A DNA stretch of 64,000 nucleotides from Saururus chinensis (taxonomy: Eukaryota > Streptophyta > Magnoliopsida > Piperales > Saururaceae). Under the pieces are notes generated by a model. It made no database searches and was not told the origin of the DNA. It worked only from the letters and a program-made list of their open reading frames with translations. Below, in pieces: positions 10,714 to 24,510 of the stretch. Position 1 is the first letter of the stretch, and each line of letters starts with the position of its first letter. A program made the position numbers and the translations under genes. The stretch lies in contig CP141143.1 in assembly GCA_035235625.1 (NCBI GenBank), positions 34,519,178 to 34,583,177 of the forward strand, written 5' to 3'.

Positions 10714-12776
10714 TCAATGAGATGGAGGTGGCAACCCATATGATTCTACTTGGAAATCAAGGAAAGGAAAAGAGGATATATCTTCCATCAAATCCTCCAA
10801 GTCCCACTCCCCCATCCTTAAGTTTCCACCTTCCCAATAATTTCCATTCACAACATTATCACCCTTACTAATGTTGTGGTTGTTGTCGATGTTGCTATTA
10901 TTACTCATGTTTTGACTAAGGTGGTGGTTGTTACTGTCTCTATCACTTGTGTTAATAGTAGCCATATTCTCATCCAGGCTTATACTCTCCAATGGGGGAA
11001 TAAAAATTTCATCCCCTCCTCCCATGTCACCACCCCCTACGATACCACCATGCCCACACAGGCCATTGCCAAGACTGCCTGCTTGTGGTAAGCATGTGGG
11101 CACATTGAAGTAACTTGCAGCCAAGTCAGCCATGGAGTAGCTGTTATCAAACTCTGGTAACTGGTTTAAGCCATGGCCTATACTCATGTTTTGCATTCCT
11201 GATGAGGCTGACGATGACGACGAATCCATATACATACACAAGAAATCGTGGTCGTTCATGGACGCTAGTCTGCCCACAACTTCTCTTGGTTCAGACGAGT
11301 CAGAGTTGTTCGGTGAGGAAGAAGATGAGGATTTAAGCCTCTTCTTGATCGTCGAATTCCAGAAGTTCTTAATTTCATTATCTGTCCGTCCTGGTAGGCG
11401 AGCTGCAATCTGAGACCATCTATAACCATTGAAATGATCATAGATGTAATATAAATTAGTTTCATTATGCATACATGAAAATATGTCAGCAATCCTATCT
11501 TATGTGGATGCATGTGCATGTATATATCTGTACATAATTCACTAGCATGCACATAGTTATGCAAATGCCATAAAAAATATGAATGCATTATTTTTTCTGT
11601 GTAAGGGTTTGTAGGTGTAAACATCCATGGAGAAATTTTTTTGTGCAGTATCTTAACTCAAAAGGAATACAAGCTAGTGACAGGTAGCTCAACAGTGACC
11701 CTTTTTATATCTGTTTGCAGTTTACATGCAACGATTCGTATTGTAGTAGTTAACAAACCTAGCTTTACACCAAACAAAAAGAAGAAAAGGACGAGATATT
11801 AAAGTTAACTTCCTTCTTAAGTAATAAATGGTGACAAGTAAAAGTGATAAATTATCCTTAATTTGCTTACAGTCTATGGATAGTGGGTATGAAGAATCTC
11901 AGACCAGCTTGCGACCAAGACTTTAAAACGCATAATATCAGTAGCCCCATTATTATGCGCACGGTGTATACTGAGGCATGTGCACTAGATGCGTACATGC
12001 TGGAACCCCACATCTGAAGCAAGCTGTCAGATCAAGATCCAACAGCTCATATTCAAGGCATGTGCACTAGATGCGTACATGCTGGAACCCCACATCTGAA
12101 GCAAGCTGTCAGATCAAGATCCAACAGTTCATATTCAACCCAGGCACTTTTCTTTATCGATATAAAAAAGTCATAGGAGACTTCTTTACTGAATCAACAT
12201 ATATTCAAAGCTTTAGATATGACATGGTGAAGGAAAAATTGCTACTTGCTGATCCTCAATACTGCTCATCAATCTAGGACAAGTGATGCAACTATATCTG
12301 TGTTAAACCACAAGTCCCTAGAAACTTAGATGCCCATGTATGTATGTCTTGTCAACAAGTCTTCGCCCAAGTTAATTTGCTAACGGTTTCCCTGCTAACC
12401 ACTAGACACAATTTAGTGTATTCATTTTCCTACTACAATATATTTATGTGCATTCCAAGCCAAAATTTTGTGTATGTGAGGGAGAGAAAGAGTACCTGTT
12501 ACCAAGGATAGAGTGCAAGTGGACAATCAATTCTTCCTCTTGGGGGGAAAAGGCTCCGCGCTTGAGGTCTGGGCGCAGGTAATTGATCCAACGAAGACGA
12601 CAGCTCTTGCCACACCTCTGCAGGCCTGCATTCCTGGCAACATCACTCCAACATCCCTGCCCATTGTTGAGCATGTAGTTCATGAGTTTGTCGTCCTCCT
12701 CAGGTGACCACAGGCCCTTCCTTAACTTAGTGCTGTTGGTGTTGGTGTTCTTGGCAGGAGTGTCCGGCTTCCTCAT
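10714..12776 (-). CDS. MYB46: R2R3-MYB transcription factor, MYB46/MYB83-like (two exons)
   Basis: Exon 1 is 12776-12496 and exon 2 is 11419-10714, giving 328 aa plus stop. The 1076-bp intron (12495-11420) has GT (GTACTC) and AG (TTATAG) ends and splits Arg94. The start is the ATG at 12776 (MRKPDTP); upstream in-frame sequence has no ATG. R2 spans about residues 20-70 with Trp23, Trp43 and Trp63. R3 spans about 73-125 with Phe76, Trp95 and Trp114, and [14 protein letters not shown] near the end of R3. The N-terminal MRKP and the acidic C-terminal [19 protein letters not shown] segment fit the MYB46/MYB83 group, which in Arabidopsis switches on secondary-wall cellulose, xylan and lignin genes in the nucleus. 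The middle is low-complexity Ser/Asn/Gly. Group assignment is from recalled family features; MYB46 versus MYB83 cannot be separated here. The frame is intact. Confidence 0.9.
11975..12138. repeat. 82-bp tandem duplication in the MYB intron
   Basis: Unit 1 is 11975-12056 and unit 2 is 12057-12138. By eye they differ at one position (C at 12046, T at 12128). The unit starts GGCATGTGCACTAGATGCG. The near identity implies a recent duplication. It lies wholly inside the intron and does not touch the splice sites. Confidence 0.92.
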
Positions 12777-13420
12777 CTTCAGGGCTTTCAAGTATTTTTA
12801 TCCCAACTAGTTTGACAGAGATGAGAACAGATTATTTATAAAAAGGGGTAGAGAGAGAAAATGGTGGAGGGACAAACAAGGCTTCATCGAGTGGCGAAAT
12901 GGGTGATAATGATGATGGGGACGGGTGTTGGGCTTGCTTAGGAATTGGAATAGAGAGAGAGGAGAGGAGAGAGAGAGAGAGGAAAGTGTCATTGTGTTTG
13001 TTGTTGGGTCTAGCTGCAAACGGTTTGGAAGGGGACCTTAGAAGCCGAGAGAGAGAGATGGGTGGTCTTCTTTTCTTTGACTCAAACTCTTGTCTTTTTC
13101 GATGCATTTTTCTTCACTCACAAGGTAATCATCATAAAGAGAGAGGTGTAAGCGGAGAGGAGATAGAAGAGAGGGCAAGAGACACACAAAGAGAGAGAGA
13201 GATTGTTTGATAACCAAGCTAGATATTTTTGCTTGGACTTTACATAATCTCTTTCTCTTCCGTCATATGTATCCTATTTTCATGTATAAAAATGATGTAC
13301 ATGAAGCCCGGCATGTACATACGCAGATATGTTGCATGCCATTGAGAGCAATGATAAATGCTTGCTTTGAGGTATGCCAGCTAGAATTATGAAGGCCAGT
13401 CCATTATATACATGTATACA
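12777..13420 (-). promoter_or_regulatory. Putative promoter and 5' leader region of the MYB gene
   Basis: Read on the minus strand there are two TATA-like boxes. TATAAATAAT at 12840-12831 lies 55 bases from the ATG and would leave a leader of roughly 25 nt. TATATAAT at 13410-13403 would leave a leader of about 0.6 kb. Between them are CT-rich tracts (GA-rich on plus at 12950-12985, 13047-13057 and 13183-13203) typical of plant core promoters and leaders, and possible GAGA-factor (BPC) sites. Which TATA is used cannot be told from sequence. Confidence 0.4.
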
Positions 13421-14655
13421 CACTAGAGAAGAATTTTGATTAATGCATTGTGTAATGATCAAGTCTGTATACATGCTCTGATCTACCAATATTCAAACAA
13501 AGCATATAATACTATTTCTTTGTACGTTTTGGCCCTTTTCATCGGCCATTTACATGTGAATATAACCTCAAGGGATTGATTGGCACGTGAAAAATGATAA
13601 AGAGGATGGGAAGAAGAATGATGCCTCATTTGTACTGAAAGGAGAATTGGTGGGTAGTTTAATGGGAAGATGGTCATCATGTAACGAAAAACAAGCAACA
13701 CGAAAAAAATTAGAAAAGACCTGAATTTGTGGTGGTTGTCAAGGGACAAATTGGCTTTTTGACAAGGCAGCCTCGTCCTGGGCCACTGCGCGTAGCGTGC
13801 ATGAGAATTGTCGGGCATGTCGTGTCTGGTATGTGTTTTTTTTTCTCTCTTTGGTGGTAAGCTTGTTTTGCAAGGAAAAAGAGAATGAAAGCTCAGGAAA
13901 TGCTTAACTAGGAGTGTATCAATGGAGCTTTCAATGAAGACTAAGCATTTCCTAGGAGTGTATCAATGAAGACTAAGGAATCAACTTGTTCAGAAGAGAT
14001 AACCAACTCATAGTGAACCTCGATCATGCGGAAAATTATGGATACGAAAGAAAAAGACAGAGGAAGAGTAGTCTTGATCAATATAATCAATATATGTAAC
14101 TGATCTTTCAATTCAAATCCACATTATTTAGTTATTACGGATGATAATTGACGTGCCAACCTCAGATAAGAGTGATTAAGATTTTGAAGGAAAATCATCG
14201 TCCGGCAAATCACTTACTGAAGCAACAAGACACCTCTCCCATTAGTGTCTTTTATTTTTTAATTAGCCACATTTCCCAAATTGAAGTGATTTATTGATAA
14301 TAAGGTTTGAAAGTTACGACCAATTCAATTGGCATTATCACTGACAAAGCATATTTGTATTGTTCCACATATTCTGGGGATAAGTTAATTACATTTGAGT
14401 TGCACGCACACGGTAATTTCTACAGTTGAGGAGATACGCTTCCAGCTCACACCCACCAGCTATAACTTTCCATATCTCTAAATCTAGGCAGCTGAATCTT
14501 CTGCACCCGTGTTCTGCTCTTAAGAATATATCACACATGGTTCTCTTCAGCTGGTTGGAGAATCCTTAGCAATCAAGTCTTTAAAATTCTAATTATGTAA
14601 CCACTGTATCTTCTGTAATATTGGGTGATCTCCTGATTGCTGGCAAACTCTGTCA
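13421..14655. other. Upstream intergenic DNA of the MYB gene
   Basis: No second gene is recognised. A short imperfect direct repeat lies at about 13908-13975: the block around CTAGGAGTGTATCAATG ... GAAGACTAAG occurs twice, the second time with about ten bases missing. Confidence 0.4.
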
Positions 14656-14659
14656 CATA

Positions 14660-14765
14660 TGAATAGCTCTATTTGGGTTTTTTCAAATGAACTATTTTAG
14701 CTCATTTGAATAAAACCAAATGGAGCTATTAATATGGGACAAAGGGAATATAATACAAGCAATGA
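14660..14765. mobile_element. Stowaway-like MITE fragment
   Basis: The end segment CCAAATGGAGCTATTAATATG followed by GGACAAAGGGA closely resembles the end of the better-preserved Stowaway element at 30390-30552 (CCAAATAGAGCTATTAATATG, GACAAGGAGGGAG). The other terminus (TAGCTCTATTTGG near 14664) is an inverted counterpart without the CTCCCTCCGT end. It is a degraded or partial copy. Confidence 0.4.
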
Positions 14766-15266
14766 CTCCAGTAAAACATCAAGTGAGATTCGAAACCTTT
14801 TATGGTATTGAGAGTCTGGTCATCCTCACCTTCGTATATAACAGCGACACCCCTTTATCTTCTTCCCCGTCTACTGCCTCTCATTCTTCATATTCTCCAA
14901 CCTCTCTTCTGCTCATCCCCACCCTCATGTCTACCTTGGATTCAGGGACATGGCCGGGAAAATCGGGGTAAATTTATGTTTAATGCTGAAAAAAAAAAAC
15001 ATGATGAGTGCTTTTTGTTTTTCAACTAAGGGAAAAATACATTAAGTATATAAATATTTTTTTATTTTCTTCGTCCTCATGTAATAAGTCTTTGTTTTTC
15101 CAAAAATTCCACCCCATCATTAAAGACTAAGTCAATTTCACGAGAAAAAATTAAATATGATATTTATATCACTTCAAGACTTAGGAGTTTAGACTTTCGT
15201 ATAGTCTAGGAAATTAAATTAGAGGAACTTGCAAAACTTCCGTAGAATTTGATGAGCTTTCCTTTC
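14766..15266. other. Intergenic sequence, no gene recognised
   Basis: Overlapping open frames of 75-83 codons at 14720-15029 have no known domain. The rest is AT-rich. Confidence 0.4.
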
Positions 15267-16012
15267 TACTACAACAAAAATACCCCTTTGCAACTTTTTT
15301 TTTTGCAACATATAAATTTTGTCGCTATTAGTAACCTTTTGCAACAATTTTAGGAACTTGTCGAAAAACTCCATACATTTGTAAAATGAGAGTTTGTTTG
15401 CGACAAGTTGGTCATTTCGTCGCTAAAAGTAAGTTCTTTTGTGATGAATTATGCATCAGCCCAAACAAAAACCCACTTTTTGTGATGAAAGATCAAAAGG
15501 TCTAGCTTTTTAGCAATAAAATGTGTAGTTTATCACAAAAATTTTCATTGATGTTTTCCTAATAATAATCATTTTTTCACAAAATGCTTTTGCAACAACT
15601 TTTAGCAATTGTCGCAAAAGTACTACAACCAACCATTCTGCTACAAATAAAAAATTGTCCCTAAGAGACACATATAGGGAAAAATTTTGAAATTCATCAC
15701 AAAATGATATACTTGAAAAAACAAGAGAGCATTTGCAATAATAAGCTTAAATCGTTGCAAATACCACCTGATTATTTGAAATGAGTGCATAGTTTTGCAG
15801 CAAATGGTATCAATTTTTGGAACAAAATTCAAAATGCATGCGTCCAAAATAGGCTTCACTTTATGCTATTTGAAAATAAGAAGGTAAAAGCATACATAAT
15901 TATCTATTTGCGAGAATATAAGAAATTTCTCACAAAAATGTACACATTTTGCAACAAGTTGGCTAGTTTGTGGCAAGTAGGATTTGTTTTTTGCAGCAAA
16001 CTTTAAAACTCA
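15267..16012. mobile_element. CACTA-like terminal fragment
   Basis: Near 15268 it starts CTACTACAACAAAAATA, one step away from the CACTACAACAAAAA terminus of plant CACTA elements. It continues with repeated subterminal-type words in both orientations: TTTGCAAC, TTGTCGC, GTCGCTA, TTGCGAC, GCAACAAG. No matching second terminus (TTTTTGTTGTAGTG) and no transposase are seen, so it is probably a truncated or internally deleted copy unrelated in detail to the one at 22434. Confidence 0.5.
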
Positions 16013-16269
16013 TCTCAAATAGATTTAGAAAAAATAAATAATAGTTCGAGTGAGTAATCATTTTTTCAAATAGGTTTCTCACTAAATTAAAAAACTATAA
16101 AGATATTTTATATGTATATATTTTTCAAAACCTTATTATGATTATTTTTAATGATTTACCAAACATGTAGTTGGTGATCTTTCCAAATAAAATCAAAACT
16201 TTTATAGCTTTTTAAATAATTTAAATAATTTTTTTATACATGATTAAAGTTTTTTTCCAATATAAAAAG

Positions 16270-16561
<292 letters not shown>

Positions 16562-16655
<94 letters not shown>
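16562..16655. repeat. (TA)n microsatellite 2
   Basis: About 94 bases of pure TA dinucleotides between two palindromic elements. Confidence 0.95.
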
Positions 16656-18262
<1,607 letters not shown>

Positions 18263-21033
18263 CTAAAGGAGCTCAAGGCACAACTGCAATATTTGATGGA
18301 TAAAGAATATATTCGATTGAGTGCATCTCCTTCGGGAGCACCAATCCTCTTCATCAGAAAGAAGAATGGTTACCTTAGGTTTTGCATCGATTACTGGGTA
18401 TTGAATCAGGTAACCATCAAGAACAATATCTCTTGCCACATATTGATGATTTGTTTGATCAATTGCAACAAGCTCAAGTATTCTCTAAGATTGATACGAG
18501 ATCAGGCTATCATCAACTCCATATTCGTCCCGATGATGTGTCTAAGACTTTCGGGACACATTATAGGCACAATTCGATGTGGTTATGCCTTTTGGTCTCA
18601 CCAATGCACTGGCATCTTTTATGGACTTGATAAATAAGGTTTTTAGGTCTTATTTGGATTAGTTTGTCATTATCTTTATGCATGCCATATTGATTTATTC
18701 AGCTAGTAAAGAAGAGCATAAGGAGCACTTGAGGATTGTCATGCAAACTTTGAGAGATCACAAGTTCTATGCAAAGTTTGACAAGTATAAATTTTGGTTG
18801 GAAGAAGTGCAACTCTTTGGCCATGTTATCTCTAAGGACAGTGTAGTGGTGGATCCATCTAAGGTGGAGACGGTATGAGGTGGGAGCAACCTAAGAATGC
18901 TTCCAAGGTCCAAAGTTTCCTAGGTCTTGCTAGATACAATTAGAGGTTTATTGAGGGTTTTTCTCGCATTGCTACTCCTATGACTAAGTATACAAGGAAG
19001 AATAAGAAGTTTGAATGGAGTCAAGCATTTAAGGAATGTTTCTAAGAGTTGAGGAAGAGGTTAACCTCAACTCCGGTCTTGACTTTTCCTTCAAGAAGTA
19101 GTGGATTTGTGGTCTATAGCGATGCTTCACTTAGATGTTTGGGTTGTGTGTTAATGCAACACTAGAAAATGGAAGCTTATGCTTCTCGATAGCTTAGAGT
19201 GCATGAGAAAAACTATCCTATACATGACTTGGAGTTAGCGGCCATGGTTTTTTTATTAAAATTTTGGCAACACTATCTTTATGGTGAGAAGTTCGAAGTG
19301 TTCACCAACCATAAGAGTTTGAAGTATCTTTTCACACAAAGTGACTTAAACATGAGGCAAAGATGATGGTTGGAATTCCTTAAGGATTATGACTTCACTA
19401 TCTCCTATCATCCCCCGAATGCTAATGTGGTGGCAGATGCCTTGAGTAAAAAATCAGCCACTTCGGTAGCTTATGTGCGCGTGCAAAAATGCCTCTTGTA
19501 TGAAGAGGTCATAGAGCTTAAATCGGATTTAGCTATAGAGGATACACGTAGATGGTTCATCAACCTTTCCATAAACTCTAGCTTGGTTAATGATGTGGTG
19601 GAAGCTCAAAAGATGGATGAGGAAACACAAGCCATGAAGGCTACTTTGAAAGAGAAAACGGTGATCGACTTCGAGGAGATAGTCAATGGGAGCTTGACTT
19701 ATGGGGGACAATTGTGTGTGCCCAACTCCGCGAAGCTTAAGGAGCATATTTTATCATAGGCACACCACTCTAGGTTCTCCATCCATCATGGGGAACCAAG
19801 ATGTACCATGACATGAAGAGGAACTTTTGGTGGAGCAATATGAAGAGAGACATCACGTCCTTTGTGTCTAAGTGCCTATATGTCAGCAAGTTAAGGTAGA
19901 GCATCATCATCCGAGTATACTATAGCCCTTCCCATACCAGAATGGAAGTGAGAGAACATAGTGATGGATTTCATTTTCGGACTTCCTAGATCTCTGAGTG
20001 GTAACGACATAGTGTGGGTCATTGTCGATCAACTCACCAAGTCCACACATTTCATGGAGATAAGGATGACTACTCCCTTGAAGATGCTGGCTGCCCTATA
20101 TGTGAATGAGGTTGTGCCACTGCATGGAGTTCCTGTGTCTATCATTTTCGACTGTGATCCTCACTTCACCTCCCAGTTTTGGCAAAGTTTCTAAAAGGCC
20201 TTAGGCACATCGTTGCATCTAAGCTCATCCTATCATCCTTATACCGATTGGCAATCAGAGAGGACAATCCAAACTCTTGAAGACATGCTTCAGGCTTGCA
20301 TCCTTGAGTGGAAAGGCATTTGGGAGTAACACCTACTTTTGGTAGAGTTTGCTTACAACAACAGTTATCAAGTGAGCATTAAGGTGGTACCTTTTGAGGC
20401 ATTATATTGGTGTTAGTGCTGATTTCACCTTTGTTAGAGTGAGGTCGGGGAACATCTTCTTACCAACTCATTCGGGAGAAGATCAGACTCATTCGGAAGA
20501 GGTTGCAAATGCAACAAAGTCAGCAAAAGAGCTACACCAATAAGAGGTTGTGAGACTTAGAATTCGATGTGGTTTATCATGTGTTCTTGAAAATCTCTCC
20601 TTCCTGTGGTGTGGTACACTTTCGCAAGAAGGAAAAACTATCTCCTCGATTTATCAAACCCGAAGTCCTAGAGCACATTGGCACTGTGGCATGTAGGGTG
20701 GCTTTACCTCCTCAGCTCATGAACATTCATAACGTATTCCACGCTTCACTTCTTTAGAAGTACAAGTCAGATCTATCCCATGTGCTAGTTTTGAACCGTT
20801 GGAGCTTAGGGAGGATCTATCTTATAATGGAGGCGTCAGTGCATATATTGGACAAGAAAGAAAAGACCCTTCAACACAAAGTGATCCTATTGGTGAAAGT
20901 CTTATGGCGGAATCACAAGGTGGAATAGGCCACATGGGAGCGAGGAAACGAAGTGAAGGAGAAATACCCTCATCTTTTCGCCACTGGTCGATGGTGAATT
21001 TTGAGAACAAAATTCCTATGAAGGTGGGTAGGA
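18263..21033 (+). pseudogene. Decayed Ty3/gypsy (chromovirus, Del/Tekay-like) pol: RT, RNase H, integrase
   Basis: Domain order is readable across frames. The RT start is near 18270 ([16 protein letters not shown], then [20 protein letters not shown]) and continues one frame over from 18420 ([13 protein letters not shown]). The RT active-site region at about 18672-18700 reads FMHAILIYS, where the family has FxDDILIYS, so both catalytic aspartates are lost. The RNase H end and connection run from 19370 ([23 protein letters not shown]). The integrase core is at 19961-20194 (MDFIFGLPRS ... DCDPHFTSQFW). A GPY/F-type module runs from 20569 (SPRFIKPEVLEHIGTVAYR-like). A C-terminal WRNH.VE.ATWE chromodomain-like remnant lies near 20910. 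Several stops fit C-to-T changes. A purine tract (21021-21033, AAGGTGGGTAGGA) precedes the 3' LTR. Gag, protease and the 5' LTR are absent. The clade call is inference from the long LTR and module order. Confidence 0.85.
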
Positions 21034-23030
21034 TGTAAGATCTCTAACTATTAACTCAGTTTAATTCCTTTTTATTTATGTGATTTTGTGTGGTTTTGAT
21101 TATTTTTTTGTTTGATTTGATTTTTGGGTTATGGGTTAGTAAATATGGCTTAAATAAGGTTTAATTGCATTTTTATATGTTTTAGTGTCAAACTTGATTT
21201 ATCCAATTTTTATGGATTCTATCATATTTTTTCTTTAATTAAGGGTGCAGATCCCACCATGGGCACCCATCCATGTTGGATGGTGTGTGACCCACTTGAC
21301 CCTCTAAACTTCTATTATTTTATTTCAGTGAGTTTTGATATGACTAAACTCATTTCTAGCCAAAAATAATCATAATTAGTCACTTAGGACATTTTAACCT
21401 ATTTTACAGCCCAATAGTTTGTAAACCCAGCCCAAACCCTTACTATTTAAAGGAAAACTCTAACCACTTGCCCATTTAGGGAAGGGCTGTGCAAGGAGAA
21501 GGAGGTACCCTACTCCTATTTCCCAAAGAATAAAAAATAGATTAAGGTGTGTTTTCTTACCCTAATCACCTTTAATCTTTTAATTTTGGTCTTAATCCTT
21601 CTTATCTTCATTTTTTCCGAATTTAATTCTTGATTTCTTCCATTAAAAATCTTATTTTTAATTTCAATTTAAAAGCCTAAATGGGTGATTTTCGTTTTTA
21701 ACCCAAGGTTATTCTAGATCTACCAATTTTCAAGTTGATTTAATCCTAATAGTTGATTTTAATTAAGTTTTAACAAAAACCCCAATTTTTGGGTAAGATT
21801 TCTTAAAGATTAAAGTTTTTTCATAGATCTAAAGGCTTCATAAAGGTAAGAAAATTTTATCTCATGTGGTTTTATCCATTGGAATGCATGATTATGGATG
21901 TATGTGAGCTCTTGCTTCATTTTGAGCTTTAATGGTGATTTATTAAAAACATGTTAGTTATGACTATTTTCTTGTAATTAGACATGAAAATGATTAGATC
22001 TATCATGTTCTAGGGTTAGATTTTGATATTATGATGTTTTATGATGATTTTAAAATTTATCTTGAATTTTGGAATATTTTTAGGTTGAATTTTGGAAGGT
22101 TGAAGATGAACCAGGAAATGGCTAAAAAGTGAAGTGTGATGGCTGATCGAACGGGCTGAACAACCATTCGAACAGTTCAAGCACTCTAATGGCCCGGCAG
22201 GGCATTTGAATGGCCAAACAACATATTCTGACATTTTGGCTTTTTTGTACATTTTCGTCCATTTCTTGTTCTCTTCTTGAAAATATAATTCTTTGTGATT
22301 AAAGTGAGTTATTATTACCTACAAATGCTACTGTGAATGCATGAGAAGCATCTTTGAATTATGATTTAGCTCAAGCATGATTAGGGCTGTATTTCTTTAA
22401 TTTTAGTACGATATTCTATTTGGTTAAAATTCACACTACAGCAAAATGTAGTACTAGTGATGCATTTATTAGCGATGCAAAACCAAGCATCGCTAAAAAC
22501 CACTACTTGCAATGCATAGAAAAGTGTCGCAAAAAAATGAACTATTAGCGACGCATTTTCTTACGCTTTATTATAAGGTCGCTAATAGTTCCTCTATTAG
22601 AGACATTTTACACAAACGTCGCTAAAAGATATATATTTTAAATAAAAAAGAAAAAATCATAACTATTAGCAACGTTTTTTTTTAAGCGTTGCTAATGGCT
22701 TCCACAATAGCGATGCTTGTTCAAAAGTGTCGCTAATAGTCATGCTATTAGTGACGCTTTTAAACAAGCATCGCAAATAGCATTGATAATAGCGTAGCTA
22801 ATAGCTTTATTAATTAATTTTATTTAATAAATAATAAATAAATATTAAAAAATTTGAAATAAACTTCCTAAATATAATATATTTTATTTAATATTTACTA
22901 TTTATATATATAATAAATAAATGTTTTTTTAATAAAAAGTAGTGTCAATAATAGATTAAACTTTCACTATTTATATATAATATATGTTATTTTTAAAATT
23001 TTCTTATTAATTTAAAATATAATTTGTAAT

Positions 23031-23290
23031 AAAAGAGAGAGAGAGAGAGAGAAGAGATAGTGCATGGAGAGAGAGAGTGAGGAGAGAGTGAGAGTGAGGA
23101 GAGAGAGAATGAGGGAGAGAAGGTGAGGGGGGAGAGAGAGGGATCGGAGAGAGAAAGAGGAGAGAGAGGGTAGAAAGAGAGTGAGGCGAGAGATAAAGGG
23201 AAGAGTGAGATGGAGGAGAGAGAGGGTGAGGAGAGAGAGGGAAGAGAGAGAGGAGAGAGGGTGAGGAGAGAGAGGGGAGAGGAAAGAGGG
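23031..23290. repeat. GA-rich purine tract 1 inside the CACTA element
   Basis: The plus strand is almost entirely G and A (GAGAGAGGA-type words, few T or C) for about 260 bases. A shorter sister tract lies at 23482-23580. Each is bordered by AT-rich sequence and CACTA subterminal words, as if one block had been duplicated inside the element. Confidence 0.9.
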
Positions 23291-23818
23291 AAATTTTTAA
23301 TTTTTTTATATTTTTTATTTTAAATTAATTAAAAAAATAAATAAATACTCTTGTTATTAGTGACACATGAATATACGCTGCTAACTTATATGCAGCGTCG
23401 CTAATAACCTCGGTAGTAGTGACGCATATTTATATGCATCACTACTACCTTATAATTTATTATATTAATTTTAAAATATGTAAAGAGAGAAAAAGGAGAG
23501 TGGATATAGAGAGAGAGGGAGGAGAGAGGGAGGGAGAGAGAGGGAGAGGAGAGAGGAGAGAAAGAGAGAGTAGAGGGGGAAATTTTAATTTTAATTTTTG
23601 TATATTTTTTATTTAAAATTTAAATAAAAAATAAATAAAAATGTATTAGCAACACATATAAATATACTTCACTAATACTCTTGTTATTAGTGACGCATAC
23701 ATCACTAATACCCTTAGTATTAGCAACACGTATTTGTATGTGTAGCTAATAACCTCGGTATGAGCGAAGCATATTATATTAATTTTAAAATATGTAAAAA
23801 GACAAAAAAAGCGAAGAT

Positions 23819-24490
23819 TTAGAGAGAGGGGGTGAGAGGGAGAGAGAGGAGAGAGTAGAGAGGGGTGAGGAGAGAGAGTAGAGAGAGCGGTGAGGAGAGA
23901 GATGGAGGAGAGAGGGGGTGAGGAGAGGGAGAGTAGAGAGAGGGGTGAGGAGAGAGAGTGGAAAGAGAGGGAGAGAGAGGGGGAGAGAGGGTAGAGAGAG
24001 AGGGGGGTGAGGAGAGGGAGAGTAGAGAGAGGGGTGAAGATAGAGAGTGGAAAGAAAGGGAGACAGAGGGGGAGAGAGAGAGGAGAAAGAGGGGAGAGAG
24101 GAGAGGGAGAGAGAGAGAGAGATGGAGGAGAGAGGGAGATGGAGAAGAGAGGGAGGAGTGAGAGGAGAGAGAGAGAGAGGGAGGAGAGAGGGAGATGGAG
24201 AAGAGAGGGAGGAGTGAGAGGAGAGTGAGAGATGGAGGAGAGAGGGTAGAGGGTAGAGGGTAGAGAGAGATGGAGGAGAGAGGGAGAGGGAGCAGAGAGA
24301 GAAATAGAGGAGAGTGGGAGAGAGAGAGAGAGAGAGGGAGGGAGAGGGAGAGGAGAGAGGGAGATGGAGATGGAGGAGAGAGGAGAGAGATGGAGGAGAG
24401 AGGAGAGAGAGGGAGGAGAGAGAGGGAGGAGAGAGGGTAGAGAGAGGGAGGAGAGAGAGGAGAGGAGAGAGGAGAGAGAGAGTAGAGGGT
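23819..24490. repeat. GA-rich purine tract 2 inside the CACTA element
   Basis: About 670 bases of plus-strand GAGAGGGAGGA-type sequence with only scattered T. Long open frames here (Arg/Glu/Gly on plus, Ser/Leu/Pro on minus) are by-products of composition and are not called as genes. The tract could form triplex DNA, but that is only a compositional inference. Confidence 0.92.
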
Positions 24491-24510
24491 GGGGGAGAAG
24501 GCAATAGTAT

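Noticed and set aside
12777-12791. MYB start five codons upstream (MKALK...)
   Set aside because: The codon there is TTG, not ATG. The first ATG in frame is at 12776 and gives the family-typical MRKP start.
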